Shown in pieces: positions 18,635 to 27,653 of a stretch of DNA of 64,000 nt (the first letter of the stretch is position 1; the number at the start of each line of letters is the position of its first letter). The notes beneath the pieces were generated by a model. It was not told the origin of the DNA. It made no database searches and saw nothing but the letters and a program-made list of their open reading frames with translations. Location of the stretch: the NCBI GenBank assembly GCA_049324835.1, contig JBMOMT010000022.1:1-64000 (forward strand). Direction: 5' to 3'. Position numbers and translations under genes: made by a program. The stretch is from JBMOMT01 sp049324835. Its GTDB lineage: Bacteria; Chloroflexota; Anaerolineae; CAYNKW01.

Positions 18635-19519
18635 TCACAGCCAATCGTCGTCGTCTTGAGTGTCCATCGAGGCCACGTCGGCCATTTTGGCCAGCAGCCC
18701 CGGAAAACCGCCTGAGGTTTTGAAGATGGTGTCGAGATCCAGCCCCTGGATGCCGCGCCGTTCGACGATGTACTCTCGCACGTGTTCCGCGTCGAACAGG
18801 TCGAGGCCGGTTTTGGCCACCAGCGGCTTGAGGGTTGCCTCTGGCTCGAGAATGTGGCGACCGGCGAGGACGACGATGGCGTGGGTGAGCTGGCCCTCGC
18901 CGAGGCGAAACAGCAGGTGATCGCGCAGCCAGTGTTCGGCTTCGAGGGTGATGTCTTCGTACGAGTCGAACAAAAAGGCAACGGGGCTCTGGGCGAGCAG
19001 GGAGGTCAGGCAGGAAAAAAAGGCGTCGTTGATGCGGATCTCGGCGGCGCGGCGGGCCATCTCGCTGTCGGCCTGGATGTGGAACTGGTTGTCTTTGATG
19101 ATGTTGACGTCGCCGCCGGCGATGATGACCTCGCCGCCAGAGATGTTCGAGATGTCGCCGACGCTCACGGTGGTCGGCGTTGCCGGGCGGCGGCTCTCGA
19201 TGGTGATGTTGACCTCGGCGGTGGTGAACTGGTTGATGACCTCGGTCAGCGGATTAAAAAACCGGGCGCCCAATTGATCACGGCCACGGCGAACCAATGC
19301 CAGGTAATCGTAGGCCCGGCGATCTCGGAAATCGACGTGCATGGCCGGGATGCGGTTCTGATCGCAGTGGTGGCGCATTTTCTGGATCAGCCAGGTCTTG
19401 CCCATCTCGGCCGGCGCTTCGATCAACATGATGGCCTTGGGCGTTTCACGGGCCAGCATCTTTTGAAAGCCCAGGTATTGTTTGGTGCGGTTCACGAACC
19501 AATCGACGTATTCTGGCAC
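18635..19519 (-). CDS. STAND-like P-loop ATPase
   Basis: A 294-residue protein starting at GTG 19519, with AAAAGGG 7 nt upstream overlapping the CHAT gene stop. Walker A is APAEMGKT (about 35-42). Walker B is VAFLFDSYED (about 180-189). A sensor-type VVLAGRH follows, and then SGGFPGLL near residue 268, matching the GGxP motif that ends the STAND/NB-ARC nucleotide-binding module. The protein stops soon after this motif, where other STAND proteins continue into a winged helix. Between Walker A and B sits an inserted Gly/Ile-rich motif (about 117-141, core VGDISNISGGEVIIAGGDV) nearly identical to the C-terminus of the neighbouring CHAT protein. Inferred role: nucleotide-dependent switch coupling the TPR sensor to the CHAT protease. 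Confidence 0.85.
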   Translation of the reverse strand: MPEYVDWFVNRTKQYLGFQKMLARETPKAIMLIEAPAEMGKTWLIQKMRHHCDQNRIPAMHVDFRDRRAYDYLALVRRGRDQLGARFFNPLTEVINQFTTAEVNITIESRRPATPTTVSVGDISNISGGEVIIAGGDVNIIKDNQFHIQADSEMARRAAEIRINDAFFSCLTSLLAQSPVAFLFDSYEDITLEAEHWLRDHLLFRLGEGQLTHAIVVLAGRHILEPEATLKPLVAKTGLDLFDAEHVREYIVERRGIQGLDLDTIFKTSGGFPGLLAKMADVASMDTQDDDDWL

Positions 19520-19531
19520 AGGATCGCCCTT

Positions 19532-20746
19532 TTAGCCGGTGTGGCCGGTTTTCACCGAGCCGCCGGCAATGATGATGCTGCCGCCGCTGATTTCGCTGAT
19601 ATTGCCCACCTGGATTTTTGTGCCGCCCTGGACCGTTTCGGCGTCGGCCTGTGGCGGCGCAAAGATGGCGCCATCGTCGGCGCGCAAAAAGACGTTGGGG
19701 ATGCCCCAATCGGGGGCATCGGGATCGACGTCCTGGTAGATGGCGCGGCGGCCATCGGATACGGCAACGTCCACGGCGGCCGGCGTCTCGTGGGTGAGGG
19801 CAGTGTAAAACTCGCGGGCGAAAACGATGGCCGTGTCGTCGGCGATGGGGTAACGCATAGCCACGACGGCCGGCAGACCTCGCTGCACCAGCGCTGGCGC
19901 CAGGCCGGAAAAAGCCCGCCGGGTGGAGGTCGTTGCGCCCTGGCAGGCGTTGAGCACGACCAGTTTGGTGTGGGGGGCGTCTTCGAAAAACTCACGCAGG
20001 GTGCGATCTCGCACGCGCCGGGTTTGGCCGTCGTCGTCTTCGAAGAGCAGGTAACCTGCCTGGCGTTGCTCGTCGAACTCGCCGTGGCCGACAAAGTGCA
20101 GGATGTGGGGTTTTACGTCGCGCAGAGTATCACGCAGGGTGGTGTTGGTGGTGTGCGCCAGCACGTGCAGCGCCAATCGACCGGCGTCCACGGCCCGCTG
20201 TGTGGCCTGGGTGAGCACCTCGCGCTCGCGGTCCAGGTCGAGCGGCAGCACACCCGCCGGGCTGGAAAAGGCGGCCAGCAGCCGCAGCGGTGGTATCACG
20301 GCCAGCGGCTCTTTGAAGGCCGCCGCGTCCATCACGTAGCGCGAGAGCACGACACGGCTCGAAATGCCCCAGAAAAGGTCTTGTTGTGGGTCGTAGAGAA
20401 ATTCCCAGGGGAGGGCGCTCAGCTCCGGGGGGCGCAGGTGCAGGCGCACGCGCAGCCGGCGGGCATCGGCGTGGGCCTGGCCGAGTGCGGTGCGCAGGAT
20501 GGCAGCCAGCGGGCCGGGCAGGAGGGCATCGAAGAGTCGCCGGCCAAAGGTGAAAAAAAAGTCTTCGTCGGTCTCGCCGTTTTCGATGGCCTGCAGCGCC
20601 TGCAGGAGCGATTGATCGCCGGTGTCGAGTTGCATCCAGTCGCTGGCGTCGCCGGCCGGCGTCTCGATGCTCACCGGGTAACGACCCGGCTCCGAGGCCG
20701 CGCCCACACGGAGGTCTACATCTGAAAAGCCACCCAGTTGGCTCAT
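19532..20746 (-). CDS. CHAT-domain caspase-like protease
   Basis: A 404-residue protein from ATG 20746 (GAGGGAG upstream). The CHAT fold is recognised by LSALPWEFLYD (about 110-120), the catalytic His in LHFVGHGEF (H221) and the catalytic Cys in LVVLNACQGA (C268). CHAT proteases are caspase/separase relatives used in bacterial programmed cell death and type III-E CRISPR systems. The last 30 residues carry VGNISEISGGSIIIAGGSV, matching the motif inside the ATPase encoded 12 nt downstream. The N-terminal 90 residues are not recognised. It is the first gene of the cassette and has a strong promoter at 20799-20827. Inferred role: effector protease released or activated by the STAND partner. Its substrate is unknown. 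Confidence 0.9.
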   Translation of the reverse strand: MSQLGGFSDVDLRVGAASEPGRYPVSIETPAGDASDWMQLDTGDQSLLQALQAIENGETDEDFFFTFGRRLFDALLPGPLAAILRTALGQAHADARRLRVRLHLRPPELSALPWEFLYDPQQDLFWGISSRVVLSRYVMDAAAFKEPLAVIPPLRLLAAFSSPAGVLPLDLDREREVLTQATQRAVDAGRLALHVLAHTTNTTLRDTLRDVKPHILHFVGHGEFDEQRQAGYLLFEDDDGQTRRVRDRTLREFFEDAPHTKLVVLNACQGATTSTRRAFSGLAPALVQRGLPAVVAMRYPIADDTAIVFAREFYTALTHETPAAVDVAVSDGRRAIYQDVDPDAPDWGIPNVFLRADDGAIFAPPQADAETVQGGTKIQVGNISEISGGSIIIAGGSVKTGHTG

Positions 20747-20798
20747 TGTCTCCCTCGCTGTTTGTGGCTGACCGCTGTTGGCGAATGGATCGTCAAGG

Positions 20799-20827
20799 AT
20801 TATACTTTTGTTCGGCAAAAGGTGCAA
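20799..20827 (-). promoter_or_regulatory. Promoter of the CHAT-STAND-TPR operon
   Basis: On the minus strand TTGCAC (20822-20827), 17-bp spacer, perfect TATAAT (20799-20804). It lies 10 bp from the MITE at 20838-20978 and about 50 nt before the CHAT start. Confidence 0.7.
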
Positions 20828-20829
20828 AT

Positions 20830-20986
20830 GATCCTGTGTAACTGCTCAGCCTACCCTCCCGCAGGCTAGAATCGTTCATCCCGTCCCACAATCTAGCCAA
20901 CTGGACGCTGGCGAATCGACAAATTGTGGCAGCAGGGACGCGGCCCCTACAAGAGCCTGCGGGAGGGTGAGCAGTTACGATCCCGT
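20830..20986. repeat. IS66-type MITE copy 1, with target duplication
   Basis: A 141-bp element (20838-20978) has ends GTAACTGCTCA and, inverted, TGAGCAGTTAC. The match continues inwards through the subterminal CCCTCCCGCAGG on each side. Flanks are GATCCTGT (20830-20837) and GATCCCGT (20979-20986), an 8-bp duplication with one change. The whole element is the reverse complement of the one at 44076-44228, apart from an internal indel and scattered substitutions. It sits between the nucleotidyltransferase stop codon and the CHAT promoter. No open reading frame in it is selectively maintained. Confidence 0.82.
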
Positions 20987-21939
20987 TATGACACCACCCA
21001 ATTCTGGATCGTTTCACCTTGCGGCACCACCGACTCGCGCAGCACCACGGCGTTGTGGAGCGTCACGCCGTCGCCGATGCGGCAATCGCGCTCGATGTAG
21101 ACGTTGGGGCCGATGGTGCAGTTTTCACCGATGACGGTGCCCTCTTCGATGCGCAGCGGTGTGATCAGGCGGGTGTTGGGGCCCACTTTGTAGGGAGCCA
21201 GTTGAGGGCGATTATCGCCGTTGGTCAGGTAGTGACGGTTGAGAGCCAGCAGGTCGGCGGGACTGGTGAGCGTCAGCCGTCGCTCCACGGTCACGCCGGC
21301 CACGCGCCCATCGCGCTCGATGAGCATCTGGATGGCGTCTTGCAGCTCGTACTCACCGCGCGGCGAACGAGGCACCTGCGGCAGATAACTCAGGATGCGC
21401 GGTGAAAAGCAATAGAGTGGCAGGCTGGAAATGTTGGAGGGGGCCTCTGCCGGCGATGGTTTTTCCACGATGCGGCTGATCCACGGGCCGGCCATTTCCA
21501 CGATGCCCACGCTGCCCAGCCGCTCCGGCTCGACGGGCATGAGCGTCAGCACGGCATTGGGGCGAGGTTCTGCCTGCCAGGTCTGCAACATCTGCCCCAC
21601 GTGCGCGGCAGAGATGAGGTTATCGCAGGCAGAGAGGATAAAATCGCCGCTGATGAGCGGCGCGGCGCAGGCCAGCGCGTTGGCCATGCCCAGCCGCTCT
21701 GGCTGGTAGACAAAACGCACGTCGGCTTCGAGCTGCGATTCGCGGCGGAAATAGCGGCTGATGTAACGATCGTCAGGGCTGACGACCAGGATAAAGTCGT
21801 CGATGCCGTTGACCGCCAGGTCTGCCATCACCCGCTCGACGATGGGTTTGCCCAGGATGGGCAGCATGGCCTTGGAGCGGGTGAGGGTGATGGGTTGCAA
21901 ACGTGAGCCTTTTCCGGCAGCGAGGATGACACCTTGCAT
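20986..21939 (-). CDS. Sugar-1-phosphate nucleotidyltransferase
   Basis: A 317-residue protein. The N-terminal nucleotidyltransferase signature is MQGVILAAGKGSRLQPITLTRSKAMLPILGKPI; FILSACDNLI holds the metal-binding Asp, and RIVEKPSP is the sugar-binding region. Residues from about 245 onward form a left-handed beta-helix (IEEGTVIGENCTIGPNVYIE). This is the RmlA-long/GlmU-N type of enzyme, which joins a sugar-1-phosphate and an NTP to give an NDP-sugar. Nucleotide and sugar specificity are not readable. It lies 83 bp downstream of a GHMP sugar kinase in the same direction, so together they may form a kinase-plus-pyrophosphorylase salvage route. The MITE target duplication touches its stop codon. 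Confidence 0.88.
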   Translation of the reverse strand: MQGVILAAGKGSRLQPITLTRSKAMLPILGKPIVERVMADLAVNGIDDFILVVSPDDRYISRYFRRESQLEADVRFVYQPERLGMANALACAAPLISGDFILSACDNLISAAHVGQMLQTWQAEPRPNAVLTLMPVEPERLGSVGIVEMAGPWISRIVEKPSPAEAPSNISSLPLYCFSPRILSYLPQVPRSPRGEYELQDAIQMLIERDGRVAGVTVERRLTLTSPADLLALNRHYLTNGDNRPQLAPYKVGPNTRLITPLRIEEGTVIGENCTIGPNVYIERDCRIGDGVTLHNAVVLRESVVPQGETIQNWVVS

Positions 21940-22022
21940 GGTTATCTGCCTCCGTGTTTTGTGGCACTGTTAGCCGACGCTCTGGCCTCTCGATGGCTGG
22001 TGGCCCAGGCCGGTGACGAGGT

Positions 22023-23153
22023 TCAGATGGTTTCGACGCGTAATCCCTGGCGGGCGATGTGCGGGCGGTAGATGCGCGCCTCGGCCAGACCGGCCTGGGC
22101 GGCGGTCTGACGCCACACCTCCATCAATTGACCCTCCTGACCGGGACGGGCCAGGGCAAAGACAGAGCCGCCGCTGCCCGCGCCGGTGAGTTTGGCTCCC
22201 AGCGCGCCGCTATCCAGGGCTGTTTCGATGAGTAGATTGTTGGCCCAACCGGCGCCGTCGGCAAAGCCGCAGTAGGCCATCATCTCGTTCACCAGGTGGT
22301 GGTTCTGGTTCATCAGCGCGCCAAAGGTTAACCAGTCGCGCTCCAGCAGGGCGATCTTGCCGTGCCAGGCTGTCTCCCAGGCGCCGGCCATGAACTGCAC
22401 CATAGGTGGTGGGTCGCCGCCTCTTTTGACCCAGTCGTCGTGTTCCTCCAGGTAACGTGGCCGCATGCGGCTATGCACATCGCCGGAATCGCGCACGATG
22501 CCGGTCGAGATGGCCACCAGCGGCACGTCGTCCACCCAGGGGTCCAGCCGTTCGTAGGTAACATAAGGTTCCTGGCGGGCCTGGCGATGGTGCAGTTTGC
22601 CCCGGTAATCCAGGTAGGCGATGCCGCCAAAGAGGGGCACGTAACGATCGGCAAAGCCGCAGGTGATGCCCAGTTCTTTGGCTTCGACGCGCTGCGTCAG
22701 CTCGGCCAGCAGGTAATCGTTGTGGGTGTAGCGGTCCAAATCGTAAAACACTCGCAGGCCGGCCAGCGCCAGCAGCACAAACAGCGACGACCCGCCCAGC
22801 CCGCTCTGGCGCGGCACGTCGGTCCAGGTGGCGAGGCGCACGCCTCGCTGGGCAAACTTGACGCGGAACTCGGCGCTGAAGGAGTGCAACTGATTGACGG
22901 CGCCTTTCAGCAGGTCGAGCTGGCCATCGTAGGGCAGGGGGATATCGGCCTGACGGAACTCCAGACGGCCAGTGGTGACCCGATCGCCGTTGGTCGATTC
23001 GAGCGCTTCCAACACCAGCCCATGCGCCGCTTCTACCACAGCGCCGGCATAGACGTCCACCGCGCTAGAGATGGTGGCAAAATCACCTTCGTTGGCGTCG
23101 GAGGGGTTGCCCAGGATGTTGATACGGGCGGGGATGGTCAGCTTGTAGGGCAT
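22023..23153 (-). CDS. GHMP-family sugar kinase
   Basis: A 376-residue protein starting at ATG 23153 with GAGGAG 7 nt upstream. The opening IPARINILGNPSDANEGDF, the ATP-binding loop SGLGGSSLFVLLALAG and the C-terminal LTGAGSGGSVFAL are the three GHMP kinase motifs. The GNPSD opening resembles glucuronokinase and heptose-phosphate kinase-type proteins more than homoserine or mevalonate kinase. It probably phosphorylates the anomeric hydroxyl of a sugar, which the adjacent nucleotidyltransferase could then activate. It follows rph by 32 bp and is likely in one operon with it. Confidence 0.85.
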   Translation of the reverse strand: MPYKLTIPARINILGNPSDANEGDFATISSAVDVYAGAVVEAAHGLVLEALESTNGDRVTTGRLEFRQADIPLPYDGQLDLLKGAVNQLHSFSAEFRVKFAQRGVRLATWTDVPRQSGLGGSSLFVLLALAGLRVFYDLDRYTHNDYLLAELTQRVEAKELGITCGFADRYVPLFGGIAYLDYRGKLHHRQARQEPYVTYERLDPWVDDVPLVAISTGIVRDSGDVHSRMRPRYLEEHDDWVKRGGDPPPMVQFMAGAWETAWHGKIALLERDWLTFGALMNQNHHLVNEMMAYCGFADGAGWANNLLIETALDSGALGAKLTGAGSGGSVFALARPGQEGQLMEVWRQTAAQAGLAEARIYRPHIARQGLRVETI

Positions 23154-23185
23154 GGGGAAGCTCCTCGTGGTGTGGCAGTGGCGCT

Positions 23186-23926
23186 TTAGGGCGTGAACGG
23201 TGCGCGCCTCTGATCCAGCATCTCGCGCTGGATGGTCAGCAGTTGGTCGATGCCGCTGTGTGCCAGGTCCAGCAGCTCATGGAGTGTCGTCCGTGGAAAC
23301 GGCGCGCCCTCGGCGCTGCCCTGAACTTCGATGAACCTGCCGTCGGCGTTCATCACCACGTTGACGTCCACCTCGGCGGTTGAATCTTCTTCGTAACACA
23401 GATCGAGCAGCGGTTGGCCGTTCACCACACCCACGCTGATCGCTGCCACGGCGCTGGTCAACACCTCCGGGGGCAACAGCCCGCCCTGGATCAGCCTGCC
23501 CAGGGCGAGGGCCAGCGCCACGTAACCGCCGGTGATGGCCGCCGAACGGGTGCCGCCGTCGGCCTGGATGACGTCACAATCGACGATGCAGGTGCGCTCG
23601 CCGAGCTTTTCCTGATCCACGGCGGCGCGCAGGCAACGCCCGATCAGGCGACGGATCTCCTGAGTGCGGCCCCGCAGGCCAAAAGTCTCGCGTGGTGTGC
23701 GGTGATGGGTGGATCGTGGCAGCAGGGCATACTCGGCTGTGATCCAGCCGCCGGACAGGCCCTGGCCACGCATCCAACCGGGCACACCCTCTTGCACGGT
23801 CACGTTGCACAGCACCCGCGTCTCACCCATGGCAATGAGCACCGAGCCTTCGGGGTAGACTACAAAATCGGGCACGAGGCTCACCGGTCTGAGTTCGTCT
23901 GGTTTTCGACCGTCCGCTCGATACAT
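23186..23926 (-). CDS. rph: Ribonuclease PH
   Basis: A 246-residue protein of standard length. Diagnostic segments are the RADGRKPDELRPV opening, GETRVLCNVTVQEGVP, GWITAEYALLPRSTHHR, RTCIVDCDVIQADGGTRSAAITG with the phosphate-coordinating region, and LCYEEDSTAEVDVNVVM. The enzyme trims tRNA 3' ends by phosphorolysis. It has its own minus-strand promoter just upstream and leads a probable operon with the GHMP kinase and nucleotidyltransferase. Confidence 0.96.
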   Translation of the reverse strand: MYRADGRKPDELRPVSLVPDFVVYPEGSVLIAMGETRVLCNVTVQEGVPGWMRGQGLSGGWITAEYALLPRSTHHRTPRETFGLRGRTQEIRRLIGRCLRAAVDQEKLGERTCIVDCDVIQADGGTRSAAITGGYVALALALGRLIQGGLLPPEVLTSAVAAISVGVVNGQPLLDLCYEEDSTAEVDVNVVMNADGRFIEVQGSAEGAPFPRTTLHELLDLAHSGIDQLLTIQREMLDQRRAPFTP

Positions 23927-23978
23927 CTGGGCCTCACTTTTTGGGGGTCAATAGAAAGCGGCCGCAGGCTACAGTGCA

Positions 23979-24024
23979 CACTGCCCCGCGGTGGGTATTA
24001 TACCATACCTGGGGCAGTGCGCAA
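23979..24024 (-). promoter_or_regulatory. rph promoter with -10 inside an inverted repeat
   Basis: Minus strand TTGCGC (24019-24024), 16-bp spacer, TATAAT (23997-24002). A perfect 9-bp inverted repeat, CACTGCCCC (23979-23987) and GGGGCAGTG (24011-24019), brackets the -10 box and touches the -35 box, as an operator might. Confidence 0.6.
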
Positions 24025-24063
24025 AAATGATTCGAGTCTGGTTAAAAAAGTGGAGGATCTGAT

Positions 24064-24104
24064 CCTCCCGCAGGTTGGAGCACCCCGGTCGAACCTGCGG
24101 GAGG
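24064..24104. repeat. 13-bp perfect inverted repeat between valS and rph
   Basis: CCTCCCGCAGGTT (24064-24076) and AACCTGCGGGAGG (24092-24104) form a perfect hairpin 30 bp after the valS stop, so it may serve as the valS terminator. The core CCTCCCGCAGG is the same as the subterminal repeat of the MITEs at 20838-20978 and 44076-44228, which suggests a remnant or relative. Confidence 0.55.
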
Positions 24105-24133
24105 GTTTCTGGCCGGTAATGACGTCATCGGCT

Positions 24134-26857
<2,724 letters not shown>

Positions 26858-26880
26858 CTCGGTTCTCCTCCAATAGAATC

Positions 26881-27129
26881 AAAAGCCCCTTGCATCCAAG
26901 GACGCAAGGGGCTGCCTCACGCGGTACCACCTCGGTTCAACGGCTGCGATTGGACACACAGCCATTGCACTCGCAAGCTGTAACGGGCCATCCCGGAGAT
27001 GCCTACTGCAGTTTCGGCACCTCGACTCACAGGCGACGTTCGGCGGGCGTTCCCAAAGGGGGCTTTCAGCCGGTGACCCCCGTTCTCTGGCAGGCCGTGA
27101 CCGCCTACTCCTCCTGCTCTTGGTCGTTG
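26881..27129 (-). promoter_or_regulatory. T-box riboswitch of valS
   Basis: The 250-nt leader has the conserved T-box antiterminator sequence GGTGGTACCGCG (complement of 26920-26931) followed by an intrinsic terminator: stem AGCCCCTTGC/GCAAGGGGCT (26884-26893 with 26904-26913) and a U-tract. The 5' part carries the GAGTAG/stem I arrangement. In the reading GAAC-GTC-GCC, the GTC at 27037-27035 would be a valine specifier codon, in keeping with the gene it controls. Uncharged tRNA-Val would stabilise the antiterminator and allow valS transcription. The specifier assignment is inference; the T-box and terminator are seen directly. Confidence 0.92.
26884..26913 (-). terminator. T-box terminator hairpin
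   Basis: A perfect 10-bp stem with a 10-nt loop followed by TTTT on the minus strand. It overlaps the 3' half of the antiterminator alternative and is the regulated terminator of the valS leader. Confidence 0.85.
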
Positions 27130-27135
27130 ATAGAT

Positions 27136-27163
27136 ATTATAATCATTTTGTGAGGTGTGTCAA
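27136..27163 (-). promoter_or_regulatory. valS promoter (consensus)
   Basis: Minus strand TTGACA (27158-27163), 16-bp spacer, TATAAT (27136-27141): both hexamers match the sigma70 consensus fully. The -35 boxes of this promoter and the divergent groES promoter are only 23 bp apart. Confidence 0.85.
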
Positions 27164-27186
27164 GCGGTTTGTGCGGCAATTGCGAC

Positions 27187-27215
27187 TTGACGAATCCCTA
27201 AACTTGTGGTATATT
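27187..27215 (+). promoter_or_regulatory. groES-groEL promoter
   Basis: TTGACG (27187-27192), 17-bp spacer, TATATT (27210-27215). The CIRCE operator begins 11 bp further downstream, so HrcA bound there would block the start region. Confidence 0.8.
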
Positions 27216-27225
27216 ATGGGCTGGG

Positions 27226-27252
27226 TTAGCACTCTCGTTGTTAGAGTGCTAA
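27226..27252 (+). promoter_or_regulatory. CIRCE operator (HrcA binding site)
   Basis: TTAGCACTC, 9-bp spacer, GAGTGCTAA: a perfect match to the canonical CIRCE element. It places groESL under the HrcA heat-shock repressor. No hrcA gene is in the window. Confidence 0.97.
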
Positions 27253-27299
27253 TCGACTACGAGACAGTCACTATATATTTTCAAAGGAGGAATGAACAA

Positions 27300-27602
27300 A
27301 TGGCAATGAAACTCAAACCTCTGGGCGACCGCGTTGTGGTAGAACCTGTGGAGAAGCAAGAGACCACCGCCAGCGGCATCGTCCTGCCGGAGACGGCCAA
27401 GGAAAAGCCCCAGGAGGGTCTGGTGCTGGCCGTTGGGCTGGGCCGATGGGACGAGGACGGTAAGCGGCGCATCCCGCTGGACGTCAAAGAGGGTGACAAG
27501 GTGCTCTATGCCAAGTATGCCGGCACCGAGGTCAAGTTGCCTGGCGACAAAAAAGTGCTGGTCCTGCGTGAGAGTGACCTCTTGGCCATCGTCGAGGACT
27601 AG
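27300..27602 (+). CDS. groES: Co-chaperonin GroES
   Basis: A 100-residue protein from ATG 27300, with AGGAGG about 10 nt upstream; an ATG at 27306 also fits the family start. LKPLGDRVVVEP, TASGIVLPETAKEKP and the C-terminal DKKVLVLRESDLLAIVED are diagnostic. It caps the GroEL barrel as a heptamer. It is about four residues longer than usual in the GRWDEDGKRRIPLDV region. It is the first gene of the CIRCE-controlled operon, 51 bp before groEL. Confidence 0.97.
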   Translation: MAMKLKPLGDRVVVEPVEKQETTASGIVLPETAKEKPQEGLVLAVGLGRWDEDGKRRIPLDVKEGDKVLYAKYAGTEVKLPGDKKVLVLRESDLLAIVED

Positions 27603-27653
27603 TAGGGTGATCCGTTTCCATCAAGATTAAAGAACTGGGAGGAATAGAACAAG

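Noticed and set aside
18782..20725. A 647-codon plus-strand frame across the CHAT and ATPase genes
   Set aside because: It is antisense to two proteins with intact catalytic motifs and has low-complexity Gly/Val/Asp composition typical of shadow frames.
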